DNA of 64,000 bases from Sporothrix humicola. Lineage: Eukaryota > Ascomycota > Sordariomycetes > Ophiostomatales > Ophiostomataceae. The notes under the pieces were generated by a model that was not told where the DNA came from, did no database searches, and saw only the letters and a list, made by a program, of their open reading frames with translations. Location: positions 186,001 through 250,000 of the forward strand of contig WNYE01000044.1 of NCBI GenBank assembly GCA_021396245.1, read 5' to 3'. The translations under genes were made by a program, and so were the position numbers. Shown here one piece after another: positions 22,281 through 33,800 of this stretch. Each line of letters starts with the position of its first letter. The first letter of the stretch is position 1.

Positions 22281-23523
22281 TGTGTGTAAGTATATGGTGG
22301 GATTATATCTCGTAAGAAGCCTTACTGGCGATTGGTGATGATTGTGTTGTCACTCGTTATTGTTGTTTCGACGATTTAATGTGAGCTGAGGACATCATCT
22401 TGCTATGATGTTGCGAATCATCGTTGCTTAAGTATCTCTTCATGGGTTTGGTGATGTTCTAATTTTTACCATGGCATCACCGGCACTGCCCGTATTTTAC
22501 TTCCAGAAGTGCCATATCGTGATCCATGCAGAGATATGTTTTAACAATTGCCAAAAGTAGTCATGCACTCTTTATTTCGCTAACATATTTTGTGATGCGC
22601 ATACTTCGTGAGAAAATGAGGCGGAAACAAGCAAAGAGATCAGATAAGGAGGTGTCTTCAAGCTTCAAAGTTGATGCAATGAGACGATATCGATTGGTAG
22701 AGAAGAGAACGGCGGAATTACTCACAAAACGTGGCTGATGCAAGACAATGAACGAAGCAATGGTACTGATGTTTCTTTATGATATCTTATTTATGATACC
22801 AAAAGCGCAATTATGATATACAATTGTTTGAACAACAATATAATTTTTATTTGACCAATGGTTTCCTACCGTTTTTTTATGATAACTGCAGAATTATTTG
22901 TTGTAGTAAACTGTATTTTAAACAATACAAAAAAACGGCCGTGTTGATGGAATGGTCTTTTATCATATTCATTGTCTTTCATTGTTTTATTTTATGTGAA
23001 ATTGATTTCATAATTGATATCTGTGTTGCTCGCCCGTCGTCTTGCTCCGTGTTCGGTAATAGGATATGTAGACTACAGAAGCCAATCAGCTTACACGGCG
23101 AATCCTGATAGTGGCAACGTGGTCAGGTCAACTGGGCCAACTGGGCCAACTGGGCCCAACTGGACCAACTGGACCACAATTGATGCTTCCGGCGATTCGT
23201 GACGTAAAGTGGCCATTTGCAGTTGCATTTACATGTGCACAGAATCGAAAGAACAAAGAATTACACGATTCGAAACTTGAGAGACCGGATAAAATATCTT
23301 TTCATCTCTTGTATATATTCTAGGTTGGACCTCTGTTTTTTACCCTTCTTTTTCTTCTCCTTTTCTTCTTCTTCCTCTCTTTCCCTGCAAAGACGACGAA
23401 CATCCCCTCTAGCACCTGCCCAGCTTTTTAGCCAACTTGACCAACTTAACAAAACCCAAGCTTGCCCCTCATAAGCTACTCATCGCAGATTCATCCCACT
23501 TTATTTACTTCCAAGCACGCAAA
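22281..23523. other. AT-rich intergenic island with short repeats
   Basis: Upstream of both the RNase-like relic (-) and the DUF3632 gene (+). No gene recognised. Four copies of TTATGATA (22777-22784, 22791-22798, 22811-22818, 22877-22884) and a 9-bp minisatellite (23129-23174) lie here. The last about 150 bp before 23524 is pyrimidine-rich and is probably the DUF3632 gene's leader. Confidence 0.5.
23129..23174. repeat. Minisatellite, about 5 x CAACTGGGC / CAACTGGAC
   Basis: Five tandem units of 9-10 bp. The first three are CAACTGGGC, then there is one extra C, then CAACTGGAC-type units. It is about 350 bp upstream of the DUF3632 start codon. Confidence 0.85.
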
Positions 23524-24914
23524 ATGTCTGCCGAGAACACAATGGCCAGCTCTATCAAGGATGCGCGGGTCCGTATGGACGCCAAAACCAAAGCGGTTGT
23601 TACGGAGCTGATTGGTGAGGACGGCATGGACGCCTTTCTTAAGTCTGAGAAGGACGACGGCCACCACAATCCAGAGGACTACGACTACGAGAAGTCGGAA
23701 GATCAGCTCGAAACACGTTTTGCACATATCCTTGCGGATATGCTCATTGCCGCGGCACCTGAGGCAACTCAGCGTACAGCCAGCATTGACTCGCCGGCAC
23801 CAGTCAAGGATTCCTCCCGGGCCGCAGCAGAAGCAGCTGCCATAATCGATAAGATGTGTCCGTTCGAAATCCATTCCAAGAAGATTGCGGATGGTGGCGT
23901 GGGCAAAGATGGCGGCGGCATGGAGTATTTTTTGTGGAAGCTGTGGTGTGTGTTTGAAGCGGCGATCAAGGCAGTTCCATACGACAATGCTCTGCAATAT
24001 GAGCTTTGGGGGTTTCTCCGCACCCTCAAATCAAAGTCGAGAGGAGTCGTGATGGTTTGGGGTGTGAGTATTTGCCCAGTTTTAGATGAAACAGCTTACA
24101 CAGCAGACGAGAAAAAAACAGAGCTGACACAGCTTTTCTAAAGGGAAAATCTGATCTCTGGGCCGATCTGCCCATACTTGATGGCGTCATCCGGGAGGCA
24201 TATATACGTAAGTGGCATCTCCTCCCAAGTTCAATTTGCATGCACGCAGACTGACGAAGAGAAGCCCCGGAATTGACGCTCCGGGGCCTGGATGACAGCG
24301 TCAAGAGAGGCCACTTGGACCGGGTCGAAAGATACCAGCAATTTGAGCTCTATCTGCGGCATTGGACCAACTTTTCCGTCTTTCAAGCACGTCGAGAGCT
24401 TGGCAAGGTTCGGTGGATTTTGTATGGCGTTTCGAGCATTGCCGAAGCCCTCGAGAAGCCGCCGTCAGAGCAGGGCGGCCCCAAGGACGACCGCACGGCC
24501 GACCACATTCCCGAGCTGCGCCAGGCTTGCTTTGCGTGCAATGTGCGCGTCGCCTGCTACTGGATGTTGATTGCCGGTCGCGAAATCTACGAACTCATCA
24601 TCCGCGACATTGACAACAACCTGGAAAAGGGCACAGCCACATTCGGCGATGAGACCGGTCTCCGGATCATTCGCCACAACTCGTACGAGCTGTACAAGCA
24701 GACCCGCGAGTCCGAGGACGAAAAGCACATCAAGAGATGGCAGTTCTGGCAGAAGCGCTTCGAGGTGCTCGGATCTGATGATGAAAAGGATCCGGATAGC
24801 GGTAAGTCTCTGGGTCTTGATGATGCTCTGCGTGCCGATGCTCGCCTGGCTGCTCAGCGGATGGGAGAATATGCGGCACAGGTTGAAGCCGAGCTCGCGG
24901 AGAAGAACGAATGA
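23524..24914 (+). CDS. DUF3632-family protein of unknown function
   Basis: A fungal-specific family with no established function. Exons 23524-24063, 24144-24207 and 24262-24914 give 418 residues. Introns are 80 and 54 bp (donors GTGAGT and GTAAGT; acceptors AAG and GAG, both weaker than the usual CAG). The family pattern is clear: a helical N-terminus, then FLWKLWCVFEAAIKAVPYDN, LWADLPILDGVIREAY across exons 1-3, LRHWTNFSVFQARREL, and VACYWMLIAGREIYELI. No catalytic motif, signal peptide or membrane segment is visible. The C-terminus is charged and helical. It borders an AT-rich island on one side and the conserved ctk3 on the other. The start was chosen as the first ATG in good context (CGCAAAATG). 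The intron 2 acceptor is the least certain point. Confidence 0.8.
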
Positions 24915-25324
24915 GGTGATGAGGGATGGAAAATGTCTGGTTTTTGAGAGGAGGATGGATGATATCAGATTGTACGGAGTAGTTTAACTGTCGTTTAAAT
25001 ACAGTGCTCTTTGCACCAGATTTCATTGCGATAATGCTAAGTTGACAGCCAAACAGCGCTAAATCTAGCCTACGTATAATGGACAGCGGACCACTATGCA
25101 TTTAGTCTATGTCAGGGAAGTAAACTTTAGCCTCTGCCAAAATTCTAGCGGGGTATTGGCGCGCATTTTAGTGGAAAGTGCCACTGTAACCTGTGACGCA
25201 GTTGCTTGAAATAAATCTGACTAACTAAAACCAGCCGTCCATTCCCCAACATCGCATCGCGACGACCTCAAACTTGAAGCTGTGCCGCACACAACGAAGA
25301 GGAACGACCACGCGCACACACACC
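24915..25324 (+). promoter_or_regulatory. Intergenic, DUF3632 3' end to ctk3 start
   Basis: 410 bp holding the end of one transcript and the promoter of the next. No conserved element recognised with confidence. Confidence 0.4.
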
Positions 25325-26295
25325 ATGGCCGACCCGTTCGAAGTGCGCGTGCGCTTCAGCGCACAGCTACAGAACCTCAATGCGTCGATCACATCGGCGC
25401 AGAAGGCGGCCGCCTATGCCCTCAAGTACAAAGACATGGACGAAGACCTGCACTCGTGCATCATTGAGCAGCTGGAGAAGGTGAGCCTAAGTATCCTCCC
25501 ATTATGTGTCTGACCAACCTCTGACTAACCCTCCCCTCGCAGCCTCACACGGCTTTGAACAAGCGCGCCAACATCATGTACTTTATCGAGCACTTTCTCG
25601 AACTGGCCCAGCGCGAGGGCCACAACGACTACGTCGGCATGCTGCAGCGCGACATTATCCGGGTCGTCGATGCGGTCGCTCCAGAGAGCGGCCAAGGCGC
25701 CGCCAACGTTAAGGTGGTGCGCCGCGTGCTGCAGGGACTGCAGCAAAAGGGCTTTCTCGAGGCGCAGGCCGTGACCGAGATTGAAGAAGTGCTCAAAGAG
25801 CGCGAGACGGACTTGTTGTCACCAGACAATGGGGGAGAGGGCGGCGGAGGTGCTGACGGTGATGGCAGTGGCAGCGGTATGGGCGGCGACGTCATGGACT
25901 TGGACGGGCAGCCACCATCACAGATGATCCCTCCACGACGGCAAAACGGACGAGGCGGCGACAGTGGCGGGACCGACCACGGCGGTGCAGGCGACGGAAG
26001 TGGTGGTGGTGGCGGCGAGTCTGCGGTCGAACCCCCACGCCGTCTCGACAAACGTCAGATCGAAGAACGCATCGAAGAGGACCGGGAGCGGCACAAGCGG
26101 TTGCGCGAAAGCATTTGGGCCGTTCCCAAGGGCCAAGACGCGGAAATGTGGCGTCTGTGGGAGGAGACGAGCGACCTGGGCGAGGACGACCATCTGATGG
26201 GCGAGGAAGAGCAGGCAGAACGCGAACGGGCAGTCATGGCAAGCTGTGCGCATCGCACCGAGGCGGTTCTTTCGTCGAACGGGAGAGCTGCATAG
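25325..26295 (+). CDS. ctk3: CTD kinase subunit gamma (Ctk3)
   Basis: Ctk3 is the regulatory subunit of the CTDK-I kinase (Ctk1-Ctk2-Ctk3), which phosphorylates the RNA polymerase II C-terminal domain during elongation. Exons 25325-25480 and 25543-26295 give 302 residues. The 62-bp intron has donor GTGAGC, a CTAAC branch and acceptor CAG. Residues about 1-135 form the CID-like helical domain: DPFEVRVRFSAQLQNLNAS, AYALKYKDMDEDLHSCIIEQ, ANIMYFIEHFLELAQREGH, and ANVKVVRRVLQGLQQKGFL. A Gly/Asp-rich low-complexity linker follows (about 160-235), then a charged coiled segment (RQIEERIEEDRERHKRLRES) and WAVPKGQDAEMWRLWEETSD, a conserved C-terminal block of fungal Ctk3. Length is in the family range. 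Confidence 0.93.
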
Positions 26296-26789
26296 TGTGA
26301 TGTTGATTCGGTTTGCTTACCGTTGTTTGCCTTTGGTTGCTCTTTAGGGTCTCCCTCATTCGCGATGGCGTTCTGGTGTTCCTTGGCTGGGCTGGGTTGA
26401 TGCATCATCTGCGGGATATATCTGGATTCGGAAAAGTTGTTTGCGATCTGATTCATTTGAGCGTCTCGAGGCTTTGTATGGCCTTTGCGATTTCTATTGT
26501 ATTTAGCTGTATCGATACCAATATGCTGTTCTGGTCATCAAGTGTGCTTTGGTCTTTGCTGTTCATTCCGTCGACAACTGCAATTTGTGGCTCGAGTGTA
26601 GATTGAAGATGGTATTCCAATTGGGAGTACAATGTGTTTAATGTTACATGGCTAATGGCGTTTATCTGCTTTTTTGTATACAAATGCGTGCATGCGGCCC
26701 ATCCGCCGTTCGTCTCTCGTCTCTTCGTCCGCACTGACCAAGAACGACTGTCGTAGTCATCGTTTATGATATATCCCACAGCCTATCCC
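26296..26789. other. Convergent intergenic region, ctk3 / mitochondrial bL12
   Basis: Both flanking genes end here. It is T-rich in the ctk3 sense, with no gene seen. Presumed 3' UTRs. Confidence 0.5.
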
Positions 26790-27416
26790 TTAATCCATGG
26801 ACGCAACGGCACCCAGCGCCTTGAGCGTCTCAATCATCTTCTCGGCATCGTCCTTGGGAACCGACTCCTTCATGACCTTGGGCGCGCTCTCGACGAACTT
26901 CTTGGACTCCACCAGACTCAGGCCCAGCAGGGCCTTGATCTCCTTGATGACCTTGGGCTTCGATGCCGCGTCAAAGCTCTCCAGCTTCACCGTGAACAAC
27001 GACTTCTCGGCTGCTGCCGGTGCCTCGTCCTCCTCTGCGGCGGCGGGTGCCGCTGCGCCGCCAGCTGCAGGAGCGGCAGCAAAGCCGCCAACCGGCAGGT
27101 CGGGGATGTTAAGGCGGGTCTATATGGGATTTGTTAGCAGTGTCCTCCGTCTGTTCGCAAACTCTCGTCGTCCAGTATATCCCACCTTTAAGCTCGAAAC
27201 AAGGCTGGCAGTCTCGAGGAGCGTCAATTGGCTGATCTGGTCGACAATGGTGGCGATCTTGGGGTCGACGGCGGCCTCCGTCGAGTTGTGCCGCCGTGCA
27301 ATGCGCTGGGGAGCGACGTAGAAGGAAGCCATAGAGGCGGCAGCCGGGCGGACGCGGCTTGCCGTCCGGAGCTGCTGTGCGCAGCGCTGGGCTGCGTAGC
27401 GGCAGGTCATCGACAT
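26790..27416 (-). CDS. mnp1: Mitochondrial large-subunit ribosomal protein bL12m (L7/L12)
   Basis: bL12m forms the flexible stalk of the mitochondrial ribosome that recruits translation GTPases. Exons on the minus strand are 27416-27186 and 27119-26790 (186 residues). The 66-bp intron has donor GTGGGA, a CTAAC branch and acceptor TAG. Residues 1 to about 45 are Arg/Ala/Ser-rich without acidic residues (RYAAQRCAQQLRTASRVRP), as in a mitochondrial presequence. The N-terminal dimerisation helix is KIATIVDQISQLTLLETASL. A Gly/Ala/Pro hinge follows (FAAAPAAGGAAAPAAAEEDE). The conserved C-terminal domain starts FTVKLESFDAASKPKVIKEI and includes LGLSLVESKKFVESAPKVMK. It is divergently transcribed from mdn1, with 457 bp between the start codons. 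Confidence 0.94.
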
Positions 27417-27873
27417 TGTGAGGAGGTGGACTGAAGGAAAGACGGGAATCGAGAAGAAAGAGTGTCGACGTCGCGATGCGGAGGTTGTGGTGGTCGCGTG
27501 GGTTGGTGCGTCGTTGGACTGTCAGAACGTCGAATTGAATCGGCCGACGTTGAAAAAAATTAAGGGATTTTTCCGCTGTTCGCCATTGGCCTGCCGTGAT
27601 TGGTCTGCCGCCGAGATGTGGAGACATGGGCAGCTTCCCAGCTCTTTTGCTCTCTTTCGCAGCGGGAAGCGGGAAGCAGCGATGGAGGAGGCTTATCGAT
27701 AAGGCAATTGCCTGGCAGAAAAAAAAAAAATTAGCAGCAGCGGCCCTGGCGCCTGCCTTTGCTACAGCCATTTTGCATCACCAAAAACGGCAGTCGAAAA
27801 GTTGCATCCACGGGACCAAAACATGAGATAACACCACCACGTATTCTTCAATCCCGATTCTTCTTGGCTAGCC
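27417..27873. promoter_or_regulatory. Bidirectional promoter, bL12m / mdn1
   Basis: Between two divergent ribosome-related genes. On the bL12m sense strand CCAAT occurs at 27585-27589 and 27599-27603. Two abutting perfect palindromes, CTTATCGATAAG (27692-27703) and GGCAATTGCC (27703-27712), lie nearer mdn1. A-runs followed by TT (27553-27561 and 27719-27732) resemble the RRPE motif of yeast ribosome-biogenesis genes, but this is weak. Confidence 0.55.
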
Positions 27874-30800
27874 ATGGCCGTGTACGACGTGTCGCCTCAG
27901 AGACGCTCTCTGCTGGTCGACGCGAGCACACTGGCCCTGCTGCCTCCCGAGCTGCTACGTGCTGTTCAGAGCCACACGCCGCCAGCAGCCTCGACAACAA
28001 ACAATTCGAACAATTCGACCGCTTCGACTTCCTCGACACCACCGCCGCAACCACACTCTGCAGCCAGCTTTCTGGACGCAATTGCCCAAGCGGCACTCCT
28101 TCCGCGCCTGACTGGGCCAATTTTCGCCCACTTCGAGCCCCTCTTCGCCGACATCTGCGCACGATGGCTGCTGCACTCTCGGCGAGGCGTCCAGGACGAT
28201 GCTATCCTTGCAGCTTTTACCAGAATCTTGCCATTGGCCCCTTACCTCTCAGTCCTCTTGGACAAGTACCTGTCTGAGACGGCAACGGCTGCACAGCCGG
28301 GCTCCTCGGCCACGGTGCCGCTCCTACATACCCTTTCTTCGCTCTACGATTCCGCCTCCAACGAAAACGAAATTTCCTCCTCCCCCTCCTCTCCCCCCGC
28401 CTCGAACCTTAATTCGGCCTCCTCCCAGCCGCCCGATGCCGACTTCGTTCGGATTCTCCTTGTTCTGTGGCGCCTGGTGAACCTCGATACCTCTGCCTAC
28501 GCCCATCTCGTGCCTGCCCGCCTCCAGACCCTCTTCCAGCACTCTTCTCCGACCGTCCGCTTCCTCTCCATTCGTATCTTTTGTCTCGTCCACTCCGCCG
28601 CCGACTTCAAGCTCGAGAGCGTCCTACGCCAATATATTGTTGAGGGAGACAGCCTTGTTGCGGACTTTGATGGTGTTCAGGCCGATTATACCTTCCTCAC
28701 ACTGTACGAGCACACAAGATGCAAGGATTTGCACGAGCGGGTCCTTGCTATTCAGACAGCGGCCAAAGAGACTTCGGAGCCGGAAATGGATACCGAGAAC
28801 GGAGAGACACAGGACCAGCAATCGAACACACCGCTCGTCCTCTCGCTCACGCCTCTTGTCAGTGCATGGGGCCGCAGCGTGATTCCCCGTCCTGCTGCTG
28901 ATACGGCGCTCGACGGCACAACGACCCCGCCACAACCTTCTCCACTTATCAAGACGTCGACGACTCTCGGCAACCTCCAGTCGCTGGCCCAATGTCTCCA
29001 AAAGTCTGAGCCAATTCTGCTGCGCGGTCTGCCCGGCTCTGGCAAGACCTCTTTGGTTCGCGAGGCTGCACGAGAGCTTGGCATGGAGACCGGCCTAGTC
29101 ACTCTCCATCTCAACGAGCAGACCGATGCCAAGACACTCATTGGTCTCTACTCGGCAGGCACAAAACCAGGCTCGTTCCAGTGGCATCCGGGAATCTTGA
29201 CGGTCGCGGTCCAGGAGGGCCGCTGGGTGCTCATCGAGGATCTGGACCGCGCTCCCAATGAGGTAATGAGCACCATCCTGCCTCTGATTGAGCGCCGCGA
29301 GCTGCTAATCCCCAGCCGCCGCGAGACAATCAAGGCCTCGCGCAATTTCCGCATCTTTGCCACTGTCCGCACGACTCTGGGTCTCAATGGCCAGGAGACG
29401 ACGCGTTCTTTGTTGGGAGAGCGTCTCTGGCAGCAGCTCCCTGTGCAGCCATTACCGCCACAAGAACTGCGCCAGGTTGTCTACGACAGCTTCCCGTCGC
29501 TGCACGCGCTTGCAGCTGATATCCTCGCCGTCTTTGACCAGCTGACGTCGCTGTCGTCCAAAAAGAACAGCTCTCTGTCACCTGCTGCCATTGAGCGGCC
29601 CATGACCCTCCGCGACCTCATGAAGTGGTGCAGACGCCTGCAGCACGTCCTCTTCCGGCCAAGAACTGGTCAGTCGACCACACCGACGCTCTCTGAGACG
29701 GACATGATTGGCATCTTCCTCGATGCCGTAGACTGCTTCGCTGGCAGCGTCAAGGACGAGCGTGTTCGCAAGTACCTGGGCCAAACCATTGCCCAGGCAC
29801 TTCGCATCCCGCCCGATGTCGCTGAGCACGCTCTTGTGTCCCATGAGCCCCCATTCAAGGATGGCGAGAAGCAGCTCACAGTGGGCCGTGCAACCCTCAA
29901 GAAGCCTAGACGAGCTGGCGGCGCAAATGGCCTTCTCAAGCCCAAAGCCCGGCCATTCGCCACGACCGCTCACGCGCGCCGTCTACTCGAACAGATTTCG
30001 GTCGCCGTTGACCTCAAGGAGCCACTTCTGCTTGTCGGTGAGACAGGTATCGGCAAGACAACGGTGGTTCAGCAGCTGGCCGAGTCCATGGGCCACAAAC
30101 TGGTTGTCGTCAATCTGTCGCAGCAGAGCGAAGTTGGCGACTTGCTGGGTGGCTTCAAGCCTGTTAATGCTCGCAGTCTGGCTATGCCTCTGAAGGAAGA
30201 GTTTGAGGACCTCTTCTCCGCCACGGGTATCTCAACTGAGAAGAACGAAAAGTACCTTAAGCGTATCAGCTCAAGCATAGCTCGTGGACGCTGGGCGGAC
30301 GTCTGCCGTCTGTGGCAACAGGCACCCAAGATGTTTGACAAGATCTTGGAGCAGCTGACGGAGCGTCAGAATGCGGCCCGTGCCGAAGCAGCCGCAAACC
30401 CCGACGCTGAGGCTCAGGCCCAACCCACAAAACGGAGAAAGACTGAATCGTCCAAGCTCAAGGCCCTGCTCGATCTCAAGCCGCGCTGGGCACTGTTCTC
30501 CGAGAAGCTCGAGCAGTTTGACATCCAGATCGCCAGCGGCACTGGTGCTTTCGCCTTTGCGTTTGTTGAGGGCAAGATTGTTCAGGCTGTGCGGAACGGT
30601 GACTGGCTTCTTCTGGACGAGATCAACTTGGCTTCACCAGACACTCTCGAGAGTATCGCCGATCTGCTTTCGTCTGGCCCCGGCGACACTCCCTCCATTC
30701 TCCTCTCCGAGACGGGCGAGATTGACAAGATCGAGGCACATCCCGAGTTCCGTGTCTTCGGTGCCATGAACCCGGCCACTGATGTTGGCAAGCGTGATCT

Positions 30801-33800
30801 CCCTATCGGCCTGCGGTCACGCTTTACTGAGCTCTACGTCGCCAGCCCCGACCGCGAGATCCAGGATCTTGTGCCGATTATTAAGACTTACCTCAAGGGC
30901 AACGCCAAGGTCAGCGACCGCATTATCGAGCGCGTGGCTCGGCTGTACCTTGCCATCAAGGGTCTTACCGAGGAGAAGAAGCTTGTTGACGGTGCCAATG
31001 AGGTTCCGCATTACAGCCTTCGTACCCTCACCCGTGTTCTCCGCTATGTCGACGACGTTGCTCCCTTTTATGGTCTCGAGCGTGCCCTCTTTGAAGGTTT
31101 TTGCATGGGCTTCCTTACTCTTCTGAGCCAGACTTCGGAGAACATGGTCATGCCACTGATCTTGGACCATCTGTTTGGCGATTATACCAGCAAGCAGCGT
31201 CGCCAGGCCATACTTGCTCAGGCCCCACGGACACCGAGCGACGGCCGCAACTACGTGCGCTTCCTCAACAAGGATAAGGACCGGCAGTACTGGCTCATGC
31301 AGGGCGCCGAGCCAGCTGTTGAGCGTGAAGACTACATCCGCACCGCCTACGTCGAGCGCAACTTGCTCAACCTTGTCCGTGCTACTTCGACGCGCCGCTT
31401 CCCCATCCTTATCCAGGGTCCCACATCTGCCGGCAAGACGAGTATGATCGAGTACCTGGCACAGTTCAGCGGCAACAAGTTTGTGCGTATCAACAACCAC
31501 GAGCACACAGATCTGCAAGAGTACCTGGGCACCTATGTGTCCGGTGCGGACGGCAAGCTGCGCTTCCAGGAGGGTGTTTTGGTGCAAGCAATGCGCCAGG
31601 GCCACTGGATCGTGTTGGACGAGCTGAACCTGGCACCCACTGACGTCCTCGAAGCGCTGAACCGTCTGCTGGACGACAACCGCGAGCTTCTGATTCCCGA
31701 GACACAGGAAATTGTGCGCCCTCATGAGAGCTTTATGCTGTTCGCCACCCAAAACCCGCCGGGTTTGTACGGTGGCCGTAAAGTGCTGTCGCGAGCCTTC
31801 CGCAACCGTTTCCTCGAGCTGCACTTTGACGACATCCCCGAGAACGAGCTGGGCTATATCCTGCAAATGCGCTGCCGCAACACGGCGCCATCCGACTGCG
31901 AGCGCATTGTGTCCGTTTACAAGGAGCTGTCGCGTTTGCGTCAGACGAGCCGTGTGTTTGAGCAGAAGAACAGTTTTGCAACGCTGCGTGACCTGTTCCG
32001 CTGGGCGCTGCGCGAGGCCGACAACCGCGACCAGATTGCGTGCCACGGTTTCATGCTGCTGGCCGAGCGCGTGCGTGACGAGGAGGAGCGCATGACGGTC
32101 AAGAGCGTGATTGAGACGATTTTCAAGACCAAGATCGACCTCGAGGCCATCTACGGCCCGGGCGCGAGCGCGGACTTGCGCCGGTTCGAAGCCGAGCAGG
32201 AGTCTGCCGCCCAGAAAGTCATCTGGACAAAGGCTATGCGGCGCCTTTTTGTGCTGGTCACGCAGGCGCTCAAGAATCGCGAGCCCATTTTGCTGGTTGG
32301 TGAGACGGGTTGCGGCAAGACGACAATCTGCCAAATGGTCGCCGAAGCCGCCGGCCGTGAGCTGCATATTGTCAACGCCCACCAGAACACGGAGACGGGC
32401 GACCTCATCGGCTCGCAGCGCCCCGTCCGTAACCGCGGCGCCATTACCGAGTCTCTCCGCCGCGACCTGATTGAGGCTTTGAGCCTCCTGCCTGCGAGCG
32501 ACGAAAGCCAGGCAGTCGGTAGTGATGAAATTGTGGAGACACTTATGGACAAGTACAAGCTGCACAGCCTCGAGGAGAGAGAAAGCGTGCTGTCCTCAGA
32601 GCTGATAGAGCGCATTGCCCGTGATGATGCTCGCAGCAAGGCGCTTTTCGAGTGGTCCGACGGTAGTCTTGTCCACGCCATGAAGACGGGCAGCTTCTTC
32701 CTTCTCGACGAGATCTCGCTGGCCGACGACTCGGTGCTTGAGAGACTCAACTCTGTTCTCGAACCGCAGCGGACCCTGCTGCTGGCCGAGAAGGGCGTCG
32801 GCGAGGGCGATGAGGACCCGGCTATCCAGGCCCAGGAGACGTTCCAATTCTTGGCGACAATGAACCCTGGTGGCGATTTCGGCAAGAAGGAGCTTTCGCC
32901 GGCCCTGCGCAACCGTTTCACCGAGATCTGGGTGCCTCCGTTGACCGATAGTGAAGATATCGAGGCGATTGTCTCGGCGACGCTCAACGAGAATGTGCGC
33001 CGGCTGGCCAAGGTTATTGTCGCCTTCTCGTACTGGTTCGGCCGCACGTTCCGCGCCTCGTCTGCAACCCCCTTCTCGATCCGTGACATTCTCGTGTGGG
33101 CACAGTTTGTCAACAAGTGCAGCCAGACGTCGACACCGGAAGCAGCTCTGATCCACGGCGCCGCCACCGTCTTTATCGACACGCTCGGCGCCAACCCGTC
33201 GGCCATGGTCTCGGCCGATCCCACTGTGGCTGGCGAGCAGCGTGAACTCTGTCTGCGCAAACTGGGCGAGCTGCTCCAGCTCAAGGGCACAGCGGTGACG
33301 TCCATCTACCGGTCCGAGCCTGTGATGCGTGCGACGGAAGATACGCTCTACGCGGGCGATTTCAGCATCGAGCGGTCGGCCGCGGGTGCTCTGGACGCCA
33401 GCTTCGAGTTTGACGCCCCCACAACGAAGATGAACGTCATGCGCGTCGTCCGCGCGCTGCAAATGAACCACAAGCCTGTTCTTCTCGAGGGTAACCCCGG
33501 TGTGGGCAAGACGACACTGATCAGCGCTCTGGCTCGCGCTTGTGGCCAGCCCCTGACGCGTATCAACTTGTCGGACCAGACCGATCTCATGGATTTGTTT
33601 GGTACAGACGTTCCCGTCGAGGGCGCCGAAGCCGGTAATTTCGCCTGGCGCGACGCTCCTTTTTTGCAAGCAATGCAAAAGGGCGAGTGGGTGCTGCTGG
33701 ACGAGATGAATCTGGCGTCGCAGACGGTCCTCGAGGGTCTGAATGCTTGTCTTGATCATCGTGGAGAGGTTTACATTGCCGAACTCGACCAGACGTTCAA

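Noticed and set aside
22526..22738. 70-residue plus-strand frame in the AT-rich island
   Set aside because: Short, basic and unlike known proteins; expected by chance.
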